The notes under the pieces were generated by a model. It had not been told where the DNA came from and made no database searches. It worked only from the letters and a program-made list of their open reading frames with translations. 64,000 nt of DNA from Bacillota bacterium (lineage in GTDB: Bacteria; Bacillota; Clostridia; Acetivibrionales; DTU013), in contig JAEZRE010000001.1 of NCBI GenBank assembly GCA_023412915.1, positions 62,001 through 126,000 on the forward strand, given 5' to 3'. Positions 1 to 9,485 of the stretch are shown piece after piece (within the stretch, counting starts at the first letter, position 1; every line of letters begins with the position of its first letter). The position numbers were made by a program, and so were the translations under genes.

Positions 1-52
1 GCACTTTATTTTTTACGACTTCAATTGCAGCCGGACAAATAAACAGTATTAA

Positions 53-81
53 TTGAAAATACATATATATTAGGATACAAT
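53..81 (+). promoter_or_regulatory. sigmaA promoter for the galactose two-component operon
   Basis: TTGAAA at 53-58 and TACAAT at 76-81 are separated by exactly 17 bp, about 65 bp upstream of the GTG start of the response regulator. This is a good housekeeping promoter by sequence; activity is inferred. Confidence 0.55.
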
Positions 82-145
82 AGGTATTGATTGGCACGGG
101 TCTATCTGTTTTTAAAGCCATTTTCAGGACATAGGGGGTAATTTT

Positions 146-1831
146 GTGTACAAGCTCCTATTGGTCGATGATGAAAACGACGTCAGAGAAGGGATTCTGC
201 AGGAAATTGACTGGAAGGCTAATGGCTTTGAGGTCGTTGGGACAGCGGAAAACGGGAAGGAAGCCTATGACCTGGTAGAGAGGTTTGTCCCTGATATAGT
301 TGTCACCGATATCAAAATGCCATTCATGGATGGGCTTGCCTTGACTGAACTGATCCGCCGGAGATATCCCGCCGTCTGTATCGTCATACTGACCGGCTTT
401 GATGAATTCGAATTCGCACAGAAAGCAATCAGGCTTCATGTAGATGAATATGTACTTAAGCCTTTTTCCTCGCAGGAACTGCTCCAGGTATTGGTAAGGA
501 TCAGACAGATGAAGGATGAGGAGGCTGCTGAAAAGAGGAATATCCTGAAGCTCCGGGAGCTCTATAATGAAAGCCTTCCGGTGCTTAAAGCCAACTTTCT
601 CACTCTTTTGATCACTAAAAAGCTGGAGGAAGCGGAAATCCTTGATAAATCGTGCAAACTGGATATTGATCTATGTAAAAAAGGTTTTCTGGTGTCGGTT
701 ATCAGGCTTGATCTGATGTGGCTCAATTCGCCTGAAGAGAACCCGGTGGTCGAACAGGGAGAGGGAACCGTTGCGGAAAACCGGGATGAGGACGGGGAGC
801 TGAACCTGTTTGCCGTTCTGAACATTGTTGAGGAGCTTGTGGAAAAACACGCTCTGGGAATTGTTTTCATCCATAACGGCGATATCGTTGTATTAAGCCT
901 GAACGAAGCAGAGGAAAGCGAGGCGTTTATTGCTCTGACCATTAACGCTCTGGAAGAAATCCGCTACTCTGTGGAAAAGTATCTGGGACTGTCAGTAACA
1001 GCCGGTGTGGGTACGTTCTGCGATTCTGTTACCGGTATCAGCAATTCTTACAAGGATGCGCGTCTGGCACTTGATTACAAAGTATTGCTGGGAAACAACA
1101 GGATAATATTGATCAGCGATCTCGAAGTTCGCAATGCCAAAAAGGCTGTTTTCGATGAATTGAAGGAAGATATCCTCGCCTACTGCATAAAGGTAGGTGC
1201 GTTTTCTGAAGTCACGAAACTCATAGATACGGTTTTCAACGACCTTGCCGAAGCCGGTGCTTCCTTCAAGGAATGCCAGCTATATCTGATGGAAATCGTG
1301 ACGTCTCTCTTGAAAATTGCTAAAAACTCCAACGTTGATATCAATTGTATCATAGATGACAGTTTCAAATTGTTCCCGGAGATCGGCCGCTTTAACAATC
1401 TGCAGGAGGCAAGGAACTGGACTCTTGGCGTCTGTAACAGAATAGCGGACATCATCGCCAGCAACAGGCAGGATAATTTCAGACAAATAGTAGCCAATGC
1501 GAAGGAGTTTACCAGAAACCATTTCCATGAGAGCGATCTTACGATCAACAAGGTATGCGGGGAGCTGCACATCAGTCCCAGTTACTTCTGTACCATATTC
1601 AAAAAAGAGACTAAATCCACCTATCTGGCTTATCTCGTTCAGCTTAGAATGGATACCGCACGGGAGCTGCTGCGGATGACCGACCTTAAATCCTTTGAGA
1701 TCGCCGAACGGATAGGATTTTCCGACGCGAATTATTTCAGTAACAGCTTTAAGAAATATACGGGGTATTCTCCTTCCGAATTCAGAAATAGAAGTCGAGG
1801 TCAAAGTGTTGGGGAAAGAGCATTTTATTAA
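146..1831 (+). CDS. YesN-like response regulator, REC plus AraC-type DNA-binding domain
   Basis: Transcriptional activator of a two-component system. Residues 1-120 form a receiver domain with the acidic pair D8/D9 and the phosphoacceptor D56 in a VTDIKMP motif. A long middle region (about 130-450) links it to a C-terminal AraC helix-turn-helix pair (about 455-550) with the typical SPSYFCTIFKKET and IGFSDANYFSNSFKKYTG signatures. Translation starts at a GTG preceded by AGGGGGT. It overlaps the following sensor kinase by 26 bp, so the two are translationally linked. The position directly upstream of an mgl-type importer suggests that it activates galactose or related sugar uptake; that target is inferred from context only. 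Confidence 0.9.
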   Translation: MYKLLLVDDENDVREGILQEIDWKANGFEVVGTAENGKEAYDLVERFVPDIVVTDIKMPFMDGLALTELIRRRYPAVCIVILTGFDEFEFAQKAIRLHVDEYVLKPFSSQELLQVLVRIRQMKDEEAAEKRNILKLRELYNESLPVLKANFLTLLITKKLEEAEILDKSCKLDIDLCKKGFLVSVIRLDLMWLNSPEENPVVEQGEGTVAENRDEDGELNLFAVLNIVEELVEKHALGIVFIHNGDIVVLSLNEAEESEAFIALTINALEEIRYSVEKYLGLSVTAGVGTFCDSVTGISNSYKDARLALDYKVLLGNNRIILISDLEVRNAKKAVFDELKEDILAYCIKVGAFSEVTKLIDTVFNDLAEAGASFKECQLYLMEIVTSLLKIAKNSNVDINCIIDDSFKLFPEIGRFNNLQEARNWTLGVCNRIADIIASNRQDNFRQIVANAKEFTRNHFHESDLTINKVCGELHISPSYFCTIFKKETKSTYLAYLVQLRMDTARELLRMTDLKSFEIAERIGFSDANYFSNSFKKYTGYSPSEFRNRSRGQSVGERAFY

Positions 1832-3605
1832 AACACTGTTAAAACCGTTCCATACGTTGTTTGAATTTCTGAGAGTCAGGAGCATACAGTTCTTCATCTC
1901 TTCCTCCATCATGCTCATTACCCTCACCGCGATGCTTTTTGTCGGACTGATGCTGTACAGCAAGTTCAATAAATCGGCGGAACAGAACGCTATCATCAGC
2001 ACCAGGCAGGTGATCGACCAGGTCAATCTGAATCTGGATTATTATCTTCGCAGCATGATGGAGATATCGGATTCTTTGAACGACCTGATCGGATATAAGC
2101 AGGATATCGATGAGAACAGGCTGATCGAGCAGATGAATGTGATCCTCGATACGAGGAAGGATATCGTTTCCCTCGGCATATTTTCCAGAGAAGGCAAGGT
2201 TGTAGTCGGCTCGCCCTCATATAAAATGAAGGACGTAAACATCACCATACAGGATTGGTTCAGCGAACCTGTGAACGAACCCGCAAACCTTTATTTTTCT
2301 TCACCTCATGTGCAGAATATCTTCGAAAGCCGGCATAACTGGGTGGTTTCTCTCAGCAGGGAAGTCGCCTTCTATAAAAACAATGCAAAGGAACAAGGCG
2401 TACTGCTCGTCGATATGAATTTCAGCTCTCTTGACCAGCTCTGCCAGAAGGCAAAGCTTGGTAAAAAGGGGTACATCTATCTTGTGGATTCCAGCGGAAA
2501 TATCGTGTATCACCCGCAGCAGCAGCTGATCAACGCCGGACTGAAATCGGAAAATGTGGAAGAAGTGATGAATCACATCTCCGGAATCTATTTCGATAAA
2601 TTCAACGGTCAGAATCGCATGATCACGATCCAAACCGTCAATTTCTGCAGGTGGAGAATCGTTGGTATAGCCTACATGGACGAAATCGTTACAACTAAAA
2701 AGGAGATCGGTGTTTTTATCTTTTGGACCTTCCTTTTCGGCACGGTGTTTGTATTCTTCATCTCCGCCTTTCTTTCCGCAAAGATATCCCAGCCGATAAA
2801 AGCTCTTGAAAAATCCATGAAAAAGGTGGAAGAGGGCATGCTGGACATCGACTTCGGTGTGAAGGGCGAGACGGAAGTCGCAAAACTGGCAGGTACGTAT
2901 AAAATGATGCTGACCAGAATCCGGCATCTTATGGACCAGATCGTGGTTGAGCAGGAATCCAAGCGGAACGCGGAATTTGAGGTGCTGCAATCCCAGATAA
3001 ACCCCCATTTTCTTTATAACACACTGAATTCAGTGGTCCGTATGGTGGAATGCGGAAAGAAGGAGGATGCGATCACCATGATCACTTCTCTTTCCAGACT
3101 GTTCCGTATCAGTATCAGCAAAGGCAGAAACATCATCACCATTCAGGAGGAACTGGAGCACGCCAGCCATTACCTGACCATCCAGCAGATCCGATATAAA
3201 AACAAGTTCCAGTTTGAGATAAATTCTCAGAAAGCAGTGCTGCAATGCAGAATTATCAAGCTTATTCTTCAGCCAATCATCGAAAACGCCATTTACCATG
3301 GAATTGAACATATGGTGGACGACGGGCAAATCAAGGTCACTGCGGAGATATTCAACGGAAAGCTGCTGCTCCAGGTGTCGGATAACGGGGCGGGGATAAG
3401 GCGCGAGGTGTTGGAAAACATCCTTGCCGCGCGAATGGAAAACAAAGAGGGCAGGGGAGTAGGCGTAAAAAACGTGCATGATAGGATACAGCTTTATTAT
3501 GGCAAGGAGTATGGTTTGGAATTCGAAAGCGAGGTTGACGTCGGTACAACCGTTAAAATCTGGCTCCCTTATGTGGGAGAGCTCGCAGCCGGGGGTGCGG
3601 AATGA
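1806..3605 (+). CDS. YesM-like sensor histidine kinase
   Basis: Membrane sensor kinase partner of the preceding regulator. One transmembrane helix near residues 28-52, an extracytoplasmic Cache-like region (about 55-295), a second helix (about 300-325), a HAMP linker (about 322-375), and a His_kinase domain whose QSQINPHFLYN motif puts the phosphorylated histidine near residue 401. The ATPase domain carries the N-box (LQPIIENAIYHG) and VSDNGAGI. The GTG start lies inside the regulator gene and the stop overlaps the start of the next gene in ATGA. Size and domain order are normal for the YesM family. The adjacent binding lipoprotein may present the ligand to it. Confidence 0.9.
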   Translation: MLGKEHFIKTLLKPFHTLFEFLRVRSIQFFISSSIMLITLTAMLFVGLMLYSKFNKSAEQNAIISTRQVIDQVNLNLDYYLRSMMEISDSLNDLIGYKQDIDENRLIEQMNVILDTRKDIVSLGIFSREGKVVVGSPSYKMKDVNITIQDWFSEPVNEPANLYFSSPHVQNIFESRHNWVVSLSREVAFYKNNAKEQGVLLVDMNFSSLDQLCQKAKLGKKGYIYLVDSSGNIVYHPQQQLINAGLKSENVEEVMNHISGIYFDKFNGQNRMITIQTVNFCRWRIVGIAYMDEIVTTKKEIGVFIFWTFLFGTVFVFFISAFLSAKISQPIKALEKSMKKVEEGMLDIDFGVKGETEVAKLAGTYKMMLTRIRHLMDQIVVEQESKRNAEFEVLQSQINPHFLYNTLNSVVRMVECGKKEDAITMITSLSRLFRISISKGRNIITIQEELEHASHYLTIQQIRYKNKFQFEINSQKAVLQCRIIKLILQPIIENAIYHGIEHMVDDGQIKVTAEIFNGKLLLQVSDNGAGIRREVLENILAARMENKEGRGVGVKNVHDRIQLYYGKEYGLEFESEVDVGTTVKIWLPYVGELAAGGAE

Positions 3606-4582
3606 ACAAGAAGGGAAAGCTGCTCGTCCTGTTCCTTGTTATTATGATTTTGCCCAGTATTAGCGGCTGTCAGAGGAATCTCAACCTCGAAGGCACCACA
3701 AAAAATATTGCGCTCATCGTAAGAATGAATAACGGGTATTACTGGGGTTCCGTAAAACTGGGCGCCGATGCGGCGGCTAACGAATTCAATGTGAATGTGC
3801 GTTATACTGCTCCGGAGGACGAGGAGGATGTGGAAGGTCAGATCCGTTTAGTCAACTCGGAGCTGGATCAGAAGGTGGACGCGTTGATCCTTGCGGCAAG
3901 CGATTACAACGCGCTTGTCGAAGTGACGGAAAGAGCCGCCGGCATGCATATTCCAGTCATTATCATCGATTCGGAAGTAAATACCGACAAGATCGACAGC
4001 TATATCGCCACGGACAATAACGACGCCGGAATCAAGGCAGGCAAGCAGCTTGTCAAGCTTCTTGCAGGAAGCGAAGGGGAGAAAAAGGTAGGCATTATGA
4101 ACTTCGTAAAGGGTACCAGGAATGCCGAGCAGAGGGAAGAAGGCCTGCTGAAGGCTATATCCGCCTACCCCGGCATCAAGGTAGTAGCGAAGGAATACTG
4201 TTCTTCCGATAAAAAGCTGGCGTCCGAGCTGACACAAAAGATGATCCGGGATAACAATGATATCCGCGCCATAGTTGCGTTGAACGCCATATCTTCGGAG
4301 GGGGTCGCAGAAGCGGTTTCACAGTTGGACCTGGCTGGAAAGGTGAACATCATCGCTTTTGACAGCACGCCCAATGAGATCGATTATATGGAAAAAGGCG
4401 TCATACAGGTATTGATCACTCAGAATCCGTTCAATATGGGATATCTGAGTGTGAAATACGCGGTCGACGCGATGAATGGGGTAAGCATCGGCAAGTACTA
4501 TGATACGGGGTCGGAAATAATCAATAAGGACAATATGTATCTGCCGGAAAACCAGAGGCTTCTATTCCCGTTCATTAAATAG
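3602..4582 (+). CDS. Sugar-binding lipoprotein (Peripla_BP_4), probable sensor accessory
   Basis: Type I periplasmic-binding-protein fold of the ribose/galactose family, 326 aa. A signal peptide with a lipobox (SISGC, Cys near residue 23) makes it a membrane-anchored lipoprotein. It overlaps the kinase stop by 4 bp (ATGA), and is therefore part of the two-component operon rather than of a transporter unit. Binding proteins encoded within a YesM/YesN operon often deliver ligand to the kinase sensor domain, so I infer a sensing role, though it could also feed the MglAC importer downstream. It is clearly more divergent than the two MglB-type proteins that follow. Confidence 0.8.
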   Translation: MNKKGKLLVLFLVIMILPSISGCQRNLNLEGTTKNIALIVRMNNGYYWGSVKLGADAAANEFNVNVRYTAPEDEEDVEGQIRLVNSELDQKVDALILAASDYNALVEVTERAAGMHIPVIIIDSEVNTDKIDSYIATDNNDAGIKAGKQLVKLLAGSEGEKKVGIMNFVKGTRNAEQREEGLLKAISAYPGIKVVAKEYCSSDKKLASELTQKMIRDNNDIRAIVALNAISSEGVAEAVSQLDLAGKVNIIAFDSTPNEIDYMEKGVIQVLITQNPFNMGYLSVKYAVDAMNGVSIGKYYDTGSEIINKDNMYLPENQRLLFPFIK

Positions 4583-4641
4583 CATATCAGACATCGGATG
4601 TAAAATGTGGCAGAACACAAAGCAGTGCAGGAGGCGCCGAA

Positions 4642-5646
4642 ATGAGGAGAATCCTATCGGTATTTCTAATGGCGTGTTTGCTGGGTTGCGCGGCAGCCGG
4701 ATGCGGAAGCGGCGCCGGACCCCGCAACGTACGAATTGGCTGTGCGATCTACAAATTTGACGACACGTTCATGACTACTGTGAGAAACTATATATCGGAG
4801 GCTGCCGTAGGGAAGGCTGAGGTGGAAATCGTAGACAGCCAGAATTCGCAGCAAATCCAGAACGACAAGATAGATCTGTTCATTGCAAAGAAGGTGAAGG
4901 CGCTGGCCATCAACCCGGTGGACCGGACGACGGCGGGCGTTATGCTTGAAAAGGCGAGGAAGGCAAATATCCCCATCGTTTTTTTCAACAAGGAACCGCT
5001 GGCTGATGACATGAAGAAATGGGACAAGGTTTTTTATGTGGGGGCCAAGGCTGAAGAATCCGGCGCTATGCAGGGAGAACTGGTGGCGAACTATTGGAAA
5101 ACCCACCCGGAAGCGGACATAAACAAGGATGGCATCATGCAATATGTCATGCTGAAGGGTGAGCCTGCACATCAGGATGCGGAGCTTCGGACGAAGTATT
5201 CGGTACAGACGGTTCAGGACGCCGGCATCGAGGTGGAAAAGCTGGCGGAGGATAACGCCGACTGGGACCGGGTAAAAGGCCAGGAAAAGATGTCGGCATT
5301 TCTTGCGACAAATGGTGACAGGATTGAAGTGGTATTTTCCAACAACGATGATATGGCGCTGGGTGCGATCGAAGCGCTCAAAGCGGCGGGATATTTCAGG
5401 GACGGCAGATATATTCCGGTTGTAGGGATAGATGCAATCACTCCGGCTCTTCAGGCGATAAAAGAAGGGACGCTTCTGGGAACGGTGTTCAACGACGGTG
5501 AAAATCAGGGCCGGGCAACCTTCAATCTCGCGCTTGCCCTGGCTCAGGGGAAACCGGCCAGCAAGGAAACCGTCGGATATGAAATCACGGATGGGAAATA
5601 TATTTGGGTACCGTACAAAAAAGTAACGAGGAACGATATTCAGTAG
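4642..5646 (+). CDS. mglB: Galactose/glucose-binding lipoprotein, MglB type (copy 1)
   Basis: Extracellular galactose/glucose-binding component of an Mgl-type ABC importer, 334 aa, with an N-terminal lipobox (AAGC). It keeps the E. coli MglB hallmarks: the YKFDDTFM sugar loop, an EF-hand-like calcium loop DINKDGIMQ, HQDAELR, the tryptophan in WDRVKGQEKM, the NNDDMALGA motif and GIDA. Start is the ATG after AGGAGG. A second, closely similar mglB lies 102 bp downstream, so the operon has two binding proteins for one ATPase and permease. The two may differ in sugar preference or expression level. Confidence 0.9.
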   Translation: MRRILSVFLMACLLGCAAAGCGSGAGPRNVRIGCAIYKFDDTFMTTVRNYISEAAVGKAEVEIVDSQNSQQIQNDKIDLFIAKKVKALAINPVDRTTAGVMLEKARKANIPIVFFNKEPLADDMKKWDKVFYVGAKAEESGAMQGELVANYWKTHPEADINKDGIMQYVMLKGEPAHQDAELRTKYSVQTVQDAGIEVEKLAEDNADWDRVKGQEKMSAFLATNGDRIEVVFSNNDDMALGAIEALKAAGYFRDGRYIPVVGIDAITPALQAIKEGTLLGTVFNDGENQGRATFNLALALAQGKPASKETVGYEITDGKYIWVPYKKVTRNDIQ

Positions 5647-5707
5647 GATTTTCAAGATCATCTCGCAGGATTTTATATTCTACATCCCGCAAACCTGAGA
5701 TATTATG

Positions 5708-5746
5708 AAAGCACCCCGGTACTATAATAAATTTTGGAGGTGCTTT
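5708..5746 (+). promoter_or_regulatory. Stem-loop overlapping the ribosome binding site of the second mglB
   Basis: AAAGCACC (5708-5715) is a perfect inverted repeat of GGTGCTTT (5739-5746). The right arm takes in the last two G of the GGAGG Shine-Dalgarno (5736-5740) and ends 2 nt before the GTG start at 5749. Formation in the mRNA would hinder ribosome binding. The structure is visible in the sequence; a regulatory role is inferred. Confidence 0.4.
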
Positions 5747-5748
5747 CT

Positions 5749-6762
5749 GTGAAAAAGTTCGTTTCCTTTCTTCTTGTAGCACTATTGATGGTAAGCATGT
5801 GCGCGGCCTGCACACCGGCAGACGGCGGGAAACCTTCCATCGGCGTAACCATTTACAAATTCGACGACACATTCATGACTTCCGTACGTAACACAATCGC
5901 AGCGGAGGGGAAAGACCAGGCAAACGTTGAAATCGCTGACTGTCAGAATTCCCAGCCGACCTGTAATGACAAGGTTGACATGTTTATTACCAAGAAGGTA
6001 AAATCTCTTGCCATCAACATGGTCGACCGTACCGCATCAGGCGTTATTATCGACAAAGCCAAGGCCAAGAACATTCCGGTCGTGTTCTTCAACCGGCAGC
6101 CGTTGGAAGAAGACATGGCAAAATGGGATAAGGTTTATTATGTAGGCGCCCATGCCGAAGAATCAGGAGTCATGGAAGGCCAGATGCTGGTCGACTATTG
6201 GAAGGCACACAAGGAGATGGATGTAAACGGGGATGGCGTGATGCAGTATGTTATGATCAAGGGCGAACCCGGACATCAGGATTCTGAAGCACGTGCCAAA
6301 TATTCTGTCGAGACCATAGAAAAAGCTGGGATCAAGACGGAAAAACTGGCTGAAGACAATGCAAACTGGGATCGTGTAAAGGGTCAGGAAAAGATGGCTG
6401 CATTCCTTACCGCCAACAGCGGTAAAATCGAAGCTGTTATCGCCTGCAACGACGATATGGCCCTCGGCGCCATCGAAGCCTTGAAGGCTGCAGGTTACTT
6501 CACCGGCGACAAATACATGCCTGTGGTAGGTGTTGACGCCACAGCTCCCGGCCTCGCGGCAATCAAAGACGGCACGCTCCTTGGAACGGCCTATAATGAC
6601 GGTATAAACCAGGGTAAAGCAACATATAAGATAGCATACCTTCTTGCCAAAGGCGAAAAGCTTACCAAGGAGAATGTAGGGTATGACATAGTGGACGGCA
6701 AGTATGTCTGGGTACCGTATAAGGGTATTACAAAGGCAAACATGAGTGAAGTTCCGCAATAA
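5749..6762 (+). CDS. mglB: Galactose/glucose-binding lipoprotein, MglB type (copy 2)
   Basis: Paralogue of the preceding gene with the same motifs: YKFDDTFM, calcium loop DVNGDGVMQ, HQDSEAR, WDRVKGQEKM, CNDDMALGA and GVDA. The lipobox is MCAAC. I place the start at the GTG at 5749 because GGAGG at 5736-5740 precedes it at normal spacing; the TTG at 5734 that would extend the frame overlaps that ribosome binding site. The gene is followed by a strong GC-rich hairpin before mglA, an arrangement that usually keeps binding-protein mRNA in excess over ATPase and permease mRNA. Compared with copy 1, the first N of the NNDDMA motif is replaced by C. Confidence 0.9.
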   Translation: MKKFVSFLLVALLMVSMCAACTPADGGKPSIGVTIYKFDDTFMTSVRNTIAAEGKDQANVEIADCQNSQPTCNDKVDMFITKKVKSLAINMVDRTASGVIIDKAKAKNIPVVFFNRQPLEEDMAKWDKVYYVGAHAEESGVMEGQMLVDYWKAHKEMDVNGDGVMQYVMIKGEPGHQDSEARAKYSVETIEKAGIKTEKLAEDNANWDRVKGQEKMAAFLTANSGKIEAVIACNDDMALGAIEALKAAGYFTGDKYMPVVGVDATAPGLAAIKDGTLLGTAYNDGINQGKATYKIAYLLAKGEKLTKENVGYDIVDGKYVWVPYKGITKANMSEVPQ

Positions 6763-6804
6763 GAAGCAACAGTCCGGAATCAGAATCCGGTAGCATTTTT
6801 GGAT

Positions 6805-6846
6805 AAATCCATGGGGGGTTTTATACCCCCCGGGATTTCTTTTATG
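6805..6846 (+). terminator. Intra-operon terminator between mglB and mglA
   Basis: The GGGGGGT/ACCCCCC stem is extended by AAATCC/GGATTT pairs and followed by CTTTT. It probably acts as a partial terminator or mRNA-stabilising hairpin, because mglA follows within about 35 bp with no clear promoter of its own. Confidence 0.75.
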
Positions 6847-6878
6847 ACTGAATAAGAGTAGAACACAGGGGGAGCAAG

Positions 6879-8396
6879 ATGGATGAAAATGAGTTTATTT
6901 TGGAAATGAATCATATTTCTAAGGAATTTCCCGGTGTGAAAGCTCTCAATGACGTAACTGTCAAACTCCGCGCAGGCACGGTTCATGCACTGATGGGCGA
7001 AAATGGAGCTGGGAAATCGACACTGATGAAATGTCTTTTTGGCATCTACATCCAGGATTCAGGCGAAATCATTCTGGATGGGAAAAAGATGGAGATCAAT
7101 GATTCCAAAACTGCGCTGAAGCTTGGGATTTCCATGATTCATCAGGAGCTTCAGTCCATACCGTACCGCAGCGTTATGGAAAACATATGGCTGGGACGGT
7201 TTCCTCTGAAAAGATTTGGCCCGATCAAACTGGTTAATCACAAAAAAATGTACAATGATACGGAAAAGTTACTTAAGGACCTCAACATGGATATCGATCC
7301 TGCAGCCATTGTCAACAAGCTTTCCGTTTCAAAGGTACAGTCAATGGAGATTGCAAAGGCGACATCCATGAATGCAAAGGTCATTATCATGGACGAACCG
7401 ACCTCCTCTCTGACGGAGAATGAAGTCGAACATTTGTTTAGAATCATACGCGATTTGAAAAGACAAGGCGTCGCGATTATTTACATATCGCATAAAATTG
7501 AAGAAATCCTGCAGATCTCGGATGAGGTAACGATAATGCGGGATGGAATGTGCGTCGGGACATGGCCGTCCTCGGAGCTGACAATGGACTTGATCATTTC
7601 CAGAATGGTAGGGCGTGACCTGATTCACAGATTTCCAGAGCGTTCGAATATACCGTCGGATGTCGTGCTGAAGGTGGAAAATCTGACCTCCCCTTATCCG
7701 AAGTGCTTCAGGGATGTTTCCTTCGACCTGCGCAGAGGGGAGATACTTGGCGTCGGAGGACTGGTTGGAGCTCAAAGAACGGAGCTGATAGAGGCGATCT
7801 TCGGACTCAGGAGCATTGAGTCCGGGAGGATTCTGCTAAACGGCCGGGAGGTTAAAATCAAATCGCCGCTGGAGGCTATCAAGATGAAAATAGCTCTGCT
7901 GACCGAGGAACGCAGGGCCAGCGGTATTTTCCCACTGCTTTCCGTACTGGAGAATACGGTCATCGCGAACCTGGCAGGTTATGTGAAACGGCTGTTTCTG
8001 CTCGATGACAGGGGAAGACTGGCCGACACGCTGAAAAGCATAGAAATGCTCCGTATAAAAACTCCCTCCTTCAAGGCGCTTATCAAGGATTTGTCCGGCG
8101 GTAACCAGCAAAAGGTCCTCTTTGCCAGATGGTTGCTGACCCAACCGGATATATTGCTGCTTGACGAGCCGACACGCGGAATCGATGTCGGGGCGAAGTT
8201 TGAAATCTATACGATTATCGCTAATCTGGCCATGCAAGGCAAGAGCATTATAATGATCTCTTCTGAAATGCCTGAATTGCTCGGCATGTCGGATAGGATC
8301 ATGGTTATGTGTGAAGGAAGGCTCTCTGGAGTTGTAAACGGAAAGGAAACTAGCCAGGAAGAGATCATGCAGCTTGCGAGTCAATTTATGGCATAG
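6879..8396 (+). CDS. mglA: Sugar ABC importer ATPase, MglA/RbsA type
   Basis: Cytoplasmic ATPase driving galactose-type sugar import. It has two tandem nucleotide-binding domains, as in MglA, RbsA and XylG. The first has Walker A GENGAGKST and Walker B VIIMDEPTSS with a degenerate signature; the second has a degenerate Walker A (GGLVGAQRTE) and a clear signature LSGGNQQKV followed by LLLDEPTRGID. At 505 aa it is full length. A ribosome binding site GGGGGAG precedes the ATG. It pairs with the permease 19 bp downstream and the two MglB-type proteins upstream. Confidence 0.93.
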   Translation: MDENEFILEMNHISKEFPGVKALNDVTVKLRAGTVHALMGENGAGKSTLMKCLFGIYIQDSGEIILDGKKMEINDSKTALKLGISMIHQELQSIPYRSVMENIWLGRFPLKRFGPIKLVNHKKMYNDTEKLLKDLNMDIDPAAIVNKLSVSKVQSMEIAKATSMNAKVIIMDEPTSSLTENEVEHLFRIIRDLKRQGVAIIYISHKIEEILQISDEVTIMRDGMCVGTWPSSELTMDLIISRMVGRDLIHRFPERSNIPSDVVLKVENLTSPYPKCFRDVSFDLRRGEILGVGGLVGAQRTELIEAIFGLRSIESGRILLNGREVKIKSPLEAIKMKIALLTEERRASGIFPLLSVLENTVIANLAGYVKRLFLLDDRGRLADTLKSIEMLRIKTPSFKALIKDLSGGNQQKVLFARWLLTQPDILLLDEPTRGIDVGAKFEIYTIIANLAMQGKSIIMISSEMPELLGMSDRIMVMCEGRLSGVVNGKETSQEEIMQLASQFMA

Positions 8397-8415
8397 GAAA
8401 GGTAGGAATCACGCA

Positions 8416-9432
8416 ATGGACGATTTAAGAACGATGAATGGTTCCAAAAGATTAATAGAGTTAATAAAACAAAACGCGATATTTGTGAGTCTTGTAGTAC
8501 TGGTCCTGATCATCATAGCGGTAAATCCGGCTTTCTTGAGTTTTACGGTCCTGCGTGACATCCTGATCCAGGTATCGACAAGAATCATTATCGCGCTGGG
8601 CGCCGCAATCGTTTTAATCACGGCGGGATGCGATCTTTCAGCCGGACGTATGGTGGGAATCGCCGCGGTATTATCAGGGTCTCTTCTTCAGACACAGGAA
8701 TATGCCAGAAGGTTTTATCCGAATATGCAGGACCTGCCTATATGGCTTCCGATTGTGATCGGTATCGTAGCGTGTTTGCTTTTTGGCCTTCTGAACGGTT
8801 TTTTTGTATCCCGGTTCAGTGTCCCTCCATTTATAGCTACTTTGGCGACCACCTGTATTCTTTACGGTGCAAATTCACTGTATGTCAGCATCAAACCGAA
8901 CGAATCCCAACCAATTGCCGGGTATCGTCCCGATTTTACCTTTTTGGGGTCCGGGTATGTTTTGGGTATTCCCGTCATCATCATGATTGCTGTTGCCGTC
9001 ACCCTGATAACATGGGTGCTGCTTAACAAGACCAGGTTTGGAAAGAATATTTATGCAGTAGGCGGTAACGTCACCGCTGCCAAGGTATCGGGAATCAATG
9101 TGAATCGTACCTTACTGGGTGTATATGCATATGCCGGAGCACTTTATGGACTTGCCGGCGTTTTGGAATCCGCGAGGACCGGAGGAGCGAACAACAACTA
9201 CGGTGTGGGCTATGAACTGGATGCCATTGCGGCTTCTGTCGTAGGCGGAGTTTCTCTGATGGGAGGCATCGGCACTGTTCCGGGTATTATAATCGGTGTT
9301 CTGATCTTCGGCGTATTGAATTACGGCTTGACCTTTGTAGGAATGAATCCATATTGGCAGCAGATCATCAAGGGCGCAATCATTGTTGTTGCTGTTGCAT
9401 TTGATATACGGAAGTATCTTACGAAAAAATAA
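8416..9432 (+). CDS. mglC: Sugar ABC importer permease, MglC/RbsC type
   Basis: Integral membrane permease of the BPD_transp_2 family (338 aa, about 8-10 hydrophobic segments) forming the channel for the Mgl importer. Typical family motifs are present: the DLSAGRMVG region near residue 73 and the late GG(V/I)SLMGGIGTVPG loop. I prefer the ATG at 8416, preceded by AGGAAAGGTAGG, over an upstream in-frame start lying inside mglA. A rho-independent terminator directly follows the stop codon and closes the operon. Confidence 0.92.
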   Translation: MDDLRTMNGSKRLIELIKQNAIFVSLVVLVLIIIAVNPAFLSFTVLRDILIQVSTRIIIALGAAIVLITAGCDLSAGRMVGIAAVLSGSLLQTQEYARRFYPNMQDLPIWLPIVIGIVACLLFGLLNGFFVSRFSVPPFIATLATTCILYGANSLYVSIKPNESQPIAGYRPDFTFLGSGYVLGIPVIIMIAVAVTLITWVLLNKTRFGKNIYAVGGNVTAAKVSGINVNRTLLGVYAYAGALYGLAGVLESARTGGANNNYGVGYELDAIAASVVGGVSLMGGIGTVPGIIIGVLIFGVLNYGLTFVGMNPYWQQIIKGAIIVVAVAFDIRKYLTKK

Positions 9433-9434
9433 AG

Positions 9435-9485
9435 CGGAGCTGCGCCGGGATCCGGTAATTAGTATGAGCCGGTGGTCTCCGTTTT
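9435..9485 (+). terminator. Terminator of the mgl operon
   Basis: Outer stem CGGAG/CTCCG (9435-9439 with 9477-9481) and inner stem CGCCGG/CCGGTG (9443-9448 with 9469-9474) are followed by TTTT at 9482-9485. It overlaps the first codons of the transpeptidase remnant. Confidence 0.55.

Noticed and set aside
4666..5661. 331-codon open frame on the minus strand
   Set aside because: It is the antisense of the first mglB, whose protein has full family motifs. The minus frame is rich in unlikely composition and has no recognisable domain.
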